Assembly (NCBI GenBank): GCA_037976565.1
Contig: CP137672.1
Location: 28,422,877 to 28,486,876 of the forward strand
Reading direction: 5' to 3'
DNA from: Mesocentrotus franciscanus
Taxonomy: Eukaryota > Echinodermata > Echinoidea > Camarodonta > Strongylocentrotidae
Length of the DNA stretch: 64,000 nt
Made by a program: the position numbers and the translations under genes. How positions within the stretch are numbered: the stretch's first letter is position 1; each line of letters opens with the position of its first letter. Below are positions 38,401-50,400 of the stretch, in pieces. The notes beneath the pieces were generated by a model. It was not told the origin of the DNA and did not search any database. It saw nothing but the letters and a program-made list of their open reading frames with translations.

Positions 38401-41400
38401 ACGTGTCAAACAAAAGAGCTTATCTCGTACAATCCGTAGTAATCTGTAAGAAGTCTGTAGCTTCTGTGCTAGTGGAGATAGGTAGGGCGAAAGAAAGGCC
38501 TCAAAAACGACCCGAAACGGACAAAATGGCGCCTGGACGGTCACGCATGAGTGATTCCGGAGAACGAAGATTTCAGTGACCTTGATGGGATGCTAGAGAC
38601 TAAGCCTAAGAAGTTTAAAAGGAATTGGGATAGAGGAAGGGACCTAGAAAGGGCTCGCAAGCACTGCATGCAAAACGAATGGGATTGAGGCAGAGGAAGA
38701 ACACGTGATGTCGCGTGCTCTGGCACTAACAGCCGTCCATACTAACACAATCATGCAGAGTATAAAATGGCGTGTAAAATGGCCCCCTTGACAGATTTTA
38801 AAAATCCGGCTTCGAAAAGCCCTGCGTTTGGCCACCTCAGAGTATGCTTGCAAAATTTAAGGGAAAAAAAGGAGGGAAAGGGGGCGAAAAGCAGTCTGAA
38901 AAATAACGTGATAGCCGATGCGTGTTATAATAGGGCGGAAACTCTTTACATTTTCTATGTGAACATATACCATATTTGGTATCATTCGAAAGGGCAGTTC
39001 TTTGCATCTGGTTTGACACCATTCTCATCTCCGCGCATTGTACTGCACACACTTGATACTATCACGTAATTATACCGTCAAGCCATTATCCAGCTACTTT
39101 GTAAGTTCTATTGTGTTACATATATATATATATATAGAGCCTAGAAAGGGCTTCCTTAACCTGGAAGTGGCAGAATTTTATTAGTAACTCTCCTCCCATA
39201 TATATTCTCACTGCAATTTTTTGCTTTCAATTATCAAAATTTCCTTAAAAGAAAAGGGGAACTCCTCTCATTACCCCCACCATATGGCACCTTTACAATA
39301 GGCTTATACAATATTATGATTTTTCTTTCAAAACTGAGGGAAGATGGGTGAAATAGTACTGAATAAAAGATGCGGCAATTCTGGGTACACTACGGGACAT
39401 ATCCACAGAAACTTTTTGTAAGTGGTCTCCCTACCGATAAATAATAATTAACAAAAACGCACCAGCCCAGCCTGAGAACCGTCCAGACAAATACTTTTCG
39501 CCGGGCGTCCTAATTTAATGATAACGCCATCTTCGGCAGGTAGAAAGTAAGTAGGGGAAGGTAGCGCTGGTGTGTTGGAGATCAAAATTAAATAGGCCGG
39601 ATTCTGGACTATTTCTGGCTCAGTTCTCTCAACATGTTTGGCTCATTACGCTAATGAGCGTGTGTGTGTGCCAACTATGTTGCTGTTATTTTGTAAAATA
39701 GCATAGCTGCATAGACCTCCTATTTCAGGGAAGTGTGGATGTAGCCCCCCTATCCAACGCCGTTGACACCGGATCCCTTTCTGGCTTAGTCTAGAATCTG
39801 GCCGGTTCTTTATATTCCCTACACACTTGATTCAAGCCGCCGAAGATGTCGTTATCAACAAACTCATAATTATGCTCACCAGCCCCAGGGGCGGATCCAG
39901 CCGGCGGCAAGGGAGGGGGCCTAAAAAGGGGCCCACTTCGTGCGAAAATTTGAAAATCTTGCCGGTTGATTTTTCGCTCAGTGGGGGTAGTGAGCAAAAA
40001 AAAAAATTTGGCACCCGAAATTTTTTTCCTCCGGGAAGGGTTATTTTTTTCCACTGCCACCCCTTGGGCGCTAGGGAGGGCCCAACTTCTTTTTTTCAAA
40101 AAAGGGTGTTTTTAACTGTTTTTTTCTGAGGGGCCGGGCCCCTGGATCCGCCACTGACCAGCCCAGCCTGAGGACCAGCCAGACAAATTTTTCGCCGGGT
40201 GTCCTAATTTAATGATAACGCCATCTTCGGCTGGTAGCAAGTAAGTAGGGGAAGGTAGCGTTGGTGTGCATGGTGGAGATCAAAATTAAATAGGCCAGAT
40301 TCTGGACTATTTCTGGCTCGACTCTCTCAAAATGTTTGGCTCATTACGCTAATGAGCGTGTGTGTGTGTGTCAACTAGAATTGCGGTAGGAAAAGCGCGG
40401 GGACCCGAGTGGAAAATAGCCTATGTCCTTTAGTGCGTGAAGTGTTGATTACAGCCAATATAAACTTATACCCCTAATGGAAAATCGTCAATAAATGTTA
40501 AACTAAACAAACAAAAAGGATGATGAAGAAGAATAAGACAAAAGAAAGAAAAAAGAAAAGAATAAAGATAGTGAAAATTATTTCTTCATTCGAGGCTGGC
40601 AACGACTTTGGCTGAAGGTTACATTTTCCATCGATTGTCCCAAGCGCCGCCACATTGTGACAAATAAAGAGAAAAATTACAAAGTAAAATACATATTATT
40701 GATAAGTAAAAAGGAAAAGAAAGGGGAGAGCAAGACCCTATTACAAGCCTTTCATAATGCTTTAATTTCCCACCTTTGTGAAAAGCAGTGAACGAAATTA
40801 TGAGTGTAATAAGATCTTGAAAGTGCAATGTCATAGTTTCTTTTTTCTTTTTCTCAGTAGGTTTTAAATCATTGCTTATATTACTGTAATGTCTTCAGGT
40901 GATTCCGTATACATATTACCTTCACGTGCAGCCACCCGGAATCTGAAATATCCATGTTTGTCTTGTTCGAAAGAAGTTAAAACCAATCAAAATGCTCTAT
41001 TATGCGTATCTTGCAAACGATGGGCCCACTTTGTATGTTCAAGGGCGACTCATGAAACTTTTATCTCTGATACGAACTGGACATGTGTCCCTTGTTTATT
41101 CGATGAACTGCCAAAAAATGCATGTATTAGTATTGGAATTGATCTTGAGTCTAGTTTACAATATCAAAGTGGATCTGCCATGTAGAATTATCACAGTCTC
41201 GACGATATCTTCACGAAAGTAAATTCGTTTTCTGGTATCAATATTGCCCACCTTAACATATGTTCTTTGTTGAAAATGTGCGCAGTATGTTGTGCAAGCA
41301 AAATATCAAAATCTTGTGTTTATGTAAAACAAGGTTAGACTCTTCTGTGTCTGATAGTGAGATTGATGTTCAAGGATTTAGAGCTATTAGAGCAGATAGA

Positions 41401-44400
41401 AACCGAAATGGAGTTGGAATTTTGATATACATTAAAGAAATTTTTTTGTTCAACATAAAACGTGATTTGACTCTTGACGGCTTGGAACTAATGTGTGTTG
41501 AGATATGCATTCACAAACAGAAACCCTTTCTTATTGTGTATAGGTATAGACCACCAAACTCACAGAGTGCGGTGTTTGACTTGTTTGATAGCGTACTTCA
41601 ATCTATAGAATCATTGTCTAAAGATTTCATTCTCTTGGGAGATTTAAATTGTGACATTGTTAAACAGCCCCCCTCTTACCAAACAAAACGATTGTTGAGC
41701 TTGGTAGAAGAATATGATTTAAAACAACTTGTTGAAAAACCGACGATAATAACGCAAACATCTGCCACTCTGATTGATGTTTTTTACTCCTCAAATCATG
41801 CAAAAATCACGTTTTGTGATGTCGTTCCATTAGGCATGAGTGATCACTACATGATAATCTGCTCCTTAGGCAAGCACAAATCTCCCACTGTTTTCTCATA
41901 AGTTTGTTTATTCAAGAAATTTGAAGAAAATGAATTTAAGTTATTTTTTCAAATGATTTGAGCAATGAATGTTGGCAGAACGTCCTTTCAGAAACTGATG
42001 ATAATTGTGCCTATGACATATGGTGTAGACAATTTTGTTCGGTACTGGATAAACATGCCCCTCTTAGGAAAAAGAGAGTGCGACAAAAGAAACGCCATGG
42101 ATAAATAACGACATATTAGATAAAATAAGGGAAAGACATAAAATGAAAAACCATGCTAAATCTTCAAAATTAGACGGAGACTGGAAATCGTATAGAAAAC
42201 TGAGAAATACTGTGACCGATATAATAAGCAAGGCAAAAAGGTCATATATCTCTGAAAGTATTTTAAATAACAGGGGAAATTGTGCTGCAATGTGGAAATC
42301 TTTACGATATATGCTGCCAAATAAAAAGAATATGAAAGTGATTCAAAAGTTGTCCGTAAATGGTGAAGATATTTTCGAATTTAAGGAAATTGCTACACGC
42401 TTAAATAATAATTTTGTTGACATGGCAGCAAATTGTAAACAAAAGTTTACCTTTGGTGATGATTTAGAGCAATATTTGACCAACGTACCAACCACTTTCA
42501 GTTTCAAACCGATTTCCTGTCAAGATGTTAAGAAACACATAAATAAAATTGCAAGAAATAAGGCTACTGGCCTGGATCAAATTCCAGCCGGTGAAATTAA
42601 AGATGCTATAAACTACATCATTGTGCCATTGACGCATATTGTCAACATTTCTCTGTGTACTGGTAAAATCCCTGTTGCGTGGAAAAAGGCCCGTGTAACG
42701 CCGATCTTCAAGAGTGGTGACAAAAAAATCCATCGAACTATAGACCGATCTCGGTCCTCCCGGTATTGTCTAAAGTGTTAGAAAAGATTGTGTTCGATCA
42801 AGTGTATAACTACCTGTCTAATAATAGCTTGCTTAATCCATGTCAACACGGTTTCTGCCCAGGTCATTCAATCACTACTGCCTTGTTAAATATCACCGAT
42901 GATTTTGCAAACAAAATTGATCAAGGGTATGTCATTGGTATGGTCACCATAGTTAGACCTGGAGAAAGCATTTGATTTGATTTCGTTTAACATATTATTG
43001 AAGAACTTATCCTACTTTGGGTTTGACAAAGGTGCAATAAACTGGTTCCGTGACTATTTCTGTGGTAGGGAGCAATCAACGATTGTCAATGGTAACATTT
43101 CAAGTTTTCGTACGGTGGAAAGCGGGGTGCCCCAGGGGAGTATTTTGGGGCCCCTTCTTTTTATCCTTACACTGAATGATTTGGTAAATTCCGTCGAAAA
43201 ATGTTCTCTTTCCTTATATGCAGATGATACGTGTATTTATTTTGCATCAACAGAGCCAGCAGATTTAGAAAAAAACATAAACAGAGATTTAAAGTTAATT
43301 TCTAGATGTTTTTCAAATAATGAATTGTTGATCAATTTCGATAAATGTCAATACATGTTATTAGGCTCTAAAGCAAAACTCCGGTTATTTAAATATGTGA
43401 AAATCAAAATTCAAAATTCTCAAATACAGAGAGTAACACATTGTAAATATCTTGGCGTGATAATAGATAGTTGTCTAACATGGACTCCCCAAATTGATAA
43501 TGTTCGAAAAAAGGTTTTACAAACATTTTACTCTTTAAAGCGCATCACATTTTATGTACCGAGAAGTACTGCTCTCCTTTTGTATAAATCATTAGTTCAA
43601 CCAATCTTTGCTATTGTTGTACAGTCTGGAGAAATGGCAATGAAAGCCAGCTAAATCGTCTCCAAGTCCTACAGAATAGAGCGTTAAGGTCCGTTTTAGA
43701 GGTAACCATTTCAATAGAGCCACTTTGTATAACACGCTAAAGGTCGATAAACTCAACGAAAGGTGGAATGAGCAGTCAATTTAACTTCTATTCAAATTAG
43801 TTAATAACATAGCCCCATCCTCACTATACTCACGTATCCATCTTAAGACACACCACTACCTGTTACGTAATATCAATTGCCAAATTCAACTGCCACGGCC
43901 ACATACAAATTACCTCAGAAAGAGCCCTCTCTATTCAGCCCCTAAACTTGTCAATAACCTACCGACAAAAATCCGATTAGAAAAAAGCCCGGCAGCATTC
44001 GCACGTTTTATAGCCCTCTCTTAAATAATACACCCCTCCATTTTTTCTGTTATCCAAGTAAATTTTAATTCATCCTGTTTGTTTTCATCTTACTATGTTG
44101 TTATGATAATTTTTGTGATTTATTTTGTTTATAATGTTTGTATTCGTTTATATGTTGAGTTCAATTATTGTCATGCACGGCCTTGCTGAAAAGCAAGTTC
44201 TAGCTGATAGCAGGCTTTTTAACCGTGATTAAATAAATAAAATACAAATACAAATAACCAAATTTTCTTGATGAATGTAATGTTTAAATTGTATTATTAA
44301 GCAACAAATAGGAGTATGCATCGATTAAGAAATAATGAAAATTATGATTCAAGATTCATTGATGTAATACAATAACCAGGCCCCTCATCTCTGATACCTT

Positions 44401-47400
44401 GGACTGTGAAGCTGCAGCAGACATTCCTGTGTAGAATTCATCATCCAGACACCCTAACATAATGTCCAAGTGTCGTAAGTCCTGTAATGTGAAGAGACCT
44501 ACTGCTGCTTCATGTGACGATGATGCGTTAGCTTCCAAGGACCTGCTAAGACCCAATGTTTCACGAATCAAGGAACTTCTTCTTATCTGTACAAAAAATA
44601 TAAAGTTAGCTTTCGATCTGTAAATTTTGTTTCCGAAATAAATGTTCTTAAAGTAGTTTTGCGTGTGTTCATTTGTAGTATACAGTTATACAAATATACA
44701 ATGGTGTATATTATCTTCACCACACACAGATGGCGTGGATGTGTGTAAATACCAAGGTTACAAATATACCAAGACCAAGAAAAAAATCAAATGTTTGAAA
44801 AATACAAATTGAATCAAATTCGAGTTATACATATAATCATAATGTGAGTGTTAGAAGTATATGAACAAACGATAACGATTATAAAGGCATCTTCAAAATA
44901 TAACATTACCTACATTTAGATATTTAGTCCGTTTGGTTGGATGACCTATTTCCCATGAAGGATGTGAGCGTGGGCGTGTGTCCGTGTGTGTTTCATTCCT
45001 TAGTCTTTGTTTGATTCTAAAATTGCCATGAACTATTGTTTTCCTTCCTTTCTTTTTAAAGGAAGTCAAGTGTTACACTTATATGAGGAAGAGGCAAACG
45101 ATGATTTGACCCTCGCTTTTGTATGAGACGATAATTACACCATGCAGCCTGCTCTAATACCCAATAACAACAGGAGAACATGGCAGGTTCTATATGATTA
45201 TCGGTCAGCAGAACAGAAAAACAGACAATACATTGTGTAGGTCTCTTGTATTTGTTTTTTTCTTTGTAGCAAAAACTCAACGTGATAACATTTCACAACT
45301 AGATAAACGAAAATGAGATACGTCTATAATTATATTCATAGAACTTACTACTTCTTTCCCTATTGCCTCCAGTGTGAATACAAGTGTGGTGAATGGATTA
45401 TGACGAAATAATACAAGATGTTCCTTCGTCTTCAAAAGATTCCTGACGGGATCAATGGCTTCTGAATTATGACATTCAAAAGCAGCCTGAATGATGAATT
45501 CCATGTCATCAACTTTCTTGCACACAGCTTCCAGTACCGACTTTCCTACTTCAACTCCATGAGCTGCAGTGAAGTACAAGACGTTTTTGAACTCCATGTA
45601 GTCCTTTATCAGCTTGTGTGTCAGGATGCTGTTGAATTCCGAACGACTGTGGTTATACAGCGATGCAAGGTATAGGCTTGCGGTATATTCCTGCAGTAGC
45701 TTGTGACGGAAAGAGAATTCTTGGATAAATTGCTTTCCATCTCGTTGTCTGATTTCTCTTGAGGCACACTTCTTCATCCCACTCAGAATCCCAACATGAC
45801 ATGTTATTGCTGCAGCCTCATCGCAGGCTTCCGTTTCCTCCTTGGTGAAGATGAGCTGATTTTTCATCAACCCCTCAAAGGCCACACGACCAACCTTTAC
45901 AATGGCTTTAGCAGCCTTCTCCATATGGCTTTGATACCCTTCCACATTGTCAGTGTATCTTGAAGAATATTGCTCCCTGAGAGTAAAATCAAGCTCTTTC
46001 ATTAGTTGGGACACTGTTTGTAGCTTCTCAGTTGTTTCGCGCTTAGATTGTACTTTCCACATGTAACATAGCATACAGCAAAAGAATGGGAATGGTGCCA
46101 TAAACTGAGAAACTACACTGTCACTGTTCAAGAAGTGGATGAAACTGGATGCAGAAGCTGGGTCATTTTCCAAGGACTTTTTGATGTATTCATTTCTGCT
46201 TTCTTCCTTAAAACCCCTGACCCATATATACCTGTACTTTTCATGGATTTTCGGGATGCTGCTGATTTGATCAGCTCTAAAAGGACGTGTACTAATGAGA
46301 ACGGAAGTGTCAATGAAGCTCTCCCTTCTTGCCATCGAGACGATAGAAAGTTCACGGTTGGGACATTTCATGTCCATTTTAGCCTCGTCCAGTCCGTCCA
46401 GTAAGATCAGAACTTTCCTTTGATTCTCCTTGATGTACGCATCAATCCATTCCCCTATTATCTCTGTGTCATCTGGGAAATGATTCATAACGATATTACC
46501 AAAGAAGGGACTATCTTCTATGTCTCGAAATGATTCGTGAAAGAGAAGAGTGATATCTTGGAGACATTTACCCATCGCCCAATCGAGAGCTATTTTTGCA
46601 AACAATGTCGATTTGCCCACACCAGCTTCTCCAAGGAAGGCTACCCGTGTTATGAATCCTTTCTCAGTTTTTGTTTGAATGAAACTGAACAGATCCTCGT
46701 ATTCAATTGGTTGTCCAGGATACTTGTTATACCCTAACGTTAAAATGAGACTGACAAAGATCTGCTGCAGACATGTGCGTGATTCGGGGTCCATAGGAGA
46801 CACTTTGACCTCGCTGAATTCTTCGATATATCTAGCCTTCAACTTCTCTCTTAATCTTTGTACATGGTCAGGCATCTCACCATGTTCACCTGGAAAAGGA
46901 GAAAGGACCAGAACGAGATACAGAATGTTACGAGGATGATGGGTCAGATAATAACAAAATTTCACAATCACCGGGGTGCGAGGGGGGCTCGGGGCTACAT
47001 CTAGACGAATATATTCACACCTCCCTTAAAAAAGCTACAAAACGGTGGAATAAGAAAGGGACTTCTTTCTACCCAAATTGCCACCATGAGTCTATTGATG
47101 CCATCCATTTGTAGTTAGCCATAAAACATTACAATCCACATCATATGTTTTTATTTGTACTCAACACAGTTCACTTTATTGGCCTATATAAGTTTGTGAA
47201 TTTTTTTCGAAAACCGAGGGAAGATAAGCAACAATCAGTGGGCAATAAGGGTGTAGTGGTAGCTAGTTAACAGTGTCTGCAAATACAGACTAGCATGTAT
47301 AGCTAAATATAGAATGATCTGCAACCCATGACTCATGCCAGGTCATGTTATGAAACAATGAGTAGTTGTATAATACATGAATACGTGACTGCAAAGATGT

Positions 47401-50400
47401 CTGACTGACAGTGCCTCAATAAAGCTATACAACTTATTAGTTCAATCAAAGCTCTCTAACTGGCCTTTTATAAGAACATAATATGGTGTCACAATTTAGC
47501 AGCCAGTGTTTGTGCTGAGCAACCCAGCCTATATGGAGGAATCATTGAAATCAGGCCAGTTCAATCCAATTCTCCTAATTTGTGATGTGGGAGATGATGA
47601 GAGGGCTTAGAGTCTAAGTGTATGTCCAGTGAATGTGGTTATGTCCATAATAGTTAGCGCTGTCGTTGTATGGATTGGAGAGCATAGTTCTGTGCCGGGC
47701 CATTTCCAGTAAGTAAGCGTGACATATATGGGACATGAACATACAGAATAACTCAGTGAAAGTTTAATAATTGAGCTTTAGTAATTGTTGCAAAGATACA
47801 AAAAGAAAAAGCTAATTGTTACGCTGTTCGTATGTGAGTGAGTACACTAGACTAAGCAACCAAAATAAACAAAATGGCAAATCTCAGTCAACCTCCTACA
47901 CTCGACTTAAAGGGAAATATTTCCGAGAACTGGAGAAGATTCAAACAGAAATTCACTCTATACAATGTTGCCTCAGGAATGTCTGAAAAGGACGAAAAGT
48001 CACAAACATCAATGCTTCTACACGTGATTGGTGATGCTGCCTTGGAATTGTATAATACGTTTTTATTTGCTGAGGGTGAGAGCATGAAGCTTGAGAAAGT
48101 GATGGACAAATATGAGGAATATTGCATGCCAAAACGTAATCTGACGTATGAGAGACATAGATTTTTCACAAGATCTCAGTTAGTGCATGAAAGTGTTGAT
48201 CAGTACGCAACAGAATTGCGGAGTCGTGCTCAGTTGTGTGAGTTTTCCATGTTGAAAGAGAGTATTATTCGGGACAGAATTATCTGTGGTATTTTAGACG
48301 ATGGTCTAAGAGAACGTTTGTTGAGGCAAGATGATCTTCCATGGGATAAAACGTTGCAAGTATGTCGTACGGCTGAACAAACTCGAACGCAGGCACAAGC
48401 GTTGAGTTCCGCAGGGGGAAACGCCTCAATTCCGGTAGATTCTTTCAGCAAGACTAAGAAGAAATATCCTGGTTCAAAGTAAAACGGTCAGAACCTCAAG
48501 GTCGTACTAAAAGTGAAGCATGTAGCAGGTGCGGAAACCGACATGGCAAAGACAAATGTCCCGCACAAGGTCAAACATGCAAGAAGTGCGGTAAGCAAAA
48601 CCATTTTGCTAAATGTTGTAGAACCCCAGTAGCCAAGGTCAATGAACTGCAGCACTTGGAGGTAGATCCAGAAGATTTCATGATTTGCTCTGTCGAATCA
48701 AAAGAATCCAAGGACGAATGGATAGTTAATGACCAGCCGGTTGACTTCAAGATTGATACTGGTGCTCAGGCGAATCTTCTTCCTGAGACAGTCTTTCACA
48801 AATTGAAGCCAAAACCAAAGCTGCAAAAAGCCAAAGTGATGTTGACAGGCTATTATGAGACAGATACCCCGGTCAAAGGTCGTTGTTGTGTACAAGTTGA
48901 GTACAAAGGGATCAAACACAGTGTGCCGTGTCTAGTCATTCCTGGAAATCGTCAGCCTGTGTTAGGATTACGGACGAGTGAAGACTTGTATCTTGTGAAA
49001 CGGGTGTATCATGTTGAAAAACTAATTGAACAAGGAACAGGTAAAAATGTAGTGTAAGACTATCAAGATGTGTTTGTAGGTCTAGGTTGTCTTCCTGGTA
49101 AACACCACATCACATTGAGCGAGAATGCACATCCTGTTCAACATGCATGTCGCAAAGTTCCATTTCCACTTCAAAGTAAACTCAAAGACGAGTTAGATAA
49201 GATGGAACGAATGGACGTAATCACACCAGTTGATGAGCCAACTGATTGGGTTTCTTCTCTCGTGGTGGTGATGAAAAAGAACGCTCAACTCCAAGAGACC
49301 TGAACCGAGCAATCAAAAGAGAACACTATCAATTGCCATCAAGAGCTGAAATAACTGCACATTTTACAGGAGCTAAATACTTCAGCAAATTAGATGCATC
49401 TAGTGGTTTTTGGCAGATCCAACTAGCTGACGAAAGCTCCAAACTGTGTACGTTTATCACGCCATACGGAAGGTACAAGTTCTTGAGACTACCTTTTGGT
49501 ATTTGTAGTGCTCCGGAAGTCTATCACAAGATAGTGCACCAACTGTTTGCACACATTCCGGGAGTTAACACAATGATGGATGATGTGATTGTATGGGTAA
49601 CTACCCAACAGGAGCATGATGACAGATTGAGAGATCAGAGGTTCTCAGCATTGTGAGAAAAATGAATCTCAAGTTGAACAAAGACAAATGCGAGTTCAAT
49701 GTCAAGAAACTCACATTCATTGGTGACTTGATCAGTGATCAAGGAGTTCAACCTGATCCAAAGAAGGTGTCTGCTATCTTGAACATGGAGAGACCAAAAT
49801 ATCGGAAAATGTCCAACGGTTCTTAGGTATGATCAATTACCAAGGGAAGTTTATCCCAGATCTGTCTAACAAGTCAGCACCGCTGAGAAATTTACTTGAC
49901 AAAAAGAATGTGTGGACATGGGATCATGCACAAGAAGATGCATGGGATCAGCTGAAACAAGCTCTGATCCAAGAGCCAGTCCTACATTTCTATGACTCCA
50001 AGAAACCAACCAAGCTGTCAGCAGACGCATCAAAGGATGGTATTGGTGCAGTGCTACTACAGCAATTTGATCAAAATTGGGTCCCGATCGCATATGCATC
50101 TAGATCAATGACTGATGCAGAGACTAGATATGCACAGATCGAGAAAGAACTACTGGCAATCACATATGCATGTGAAAGATTCCATCAATACATCTATGGA
50201 CAACAAGTAGAAGTGAAGACTGATCACAAGCCACTTATTCCACTGTTTGTCAAGTCACTAGGTGACTGTCCTCTACCAATTCAAAGGTTACTTATCAGGG
50301 TACAGAGATATGATCTCAAGGTCTTGTACTTGCCTGGAAAGTACATGTATACTGCTGATACATTGTCCAGAGCAGTAGATCCAAAGGCCGAGTTGAATGC

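Larger units (their letters stand above)
40889..44262 (+). mobile_element. CR1-like non-LTR retrotransposon, frame-broken, antisense in NLR intron
   Basis: In order it shows a PHD-like cysteine finger (CLSCSKEV, CVSCKRWAHFVC, WTCVPC; 40889-41185), an APE-type endonuclease (41260-41901, with LLGDLNCDI and SDHYMI) and a reverse transcriptase (42143-43654, with NKATGLDQIPA, SGVPQGSILGPLLF and YADDT). A C-terminal tail (SPLYSAPKLVNNLP) follows, and the element ends with an ACAAAT tail at about 44240-44256. Frame changes near 41190, 41901, 42720, 42945 and 43625 and scattered stops show it is inactive. It sits in the 9.3 kb intron between NLR exons 4 and 5, opposite in strand. Confidence 0.88.
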
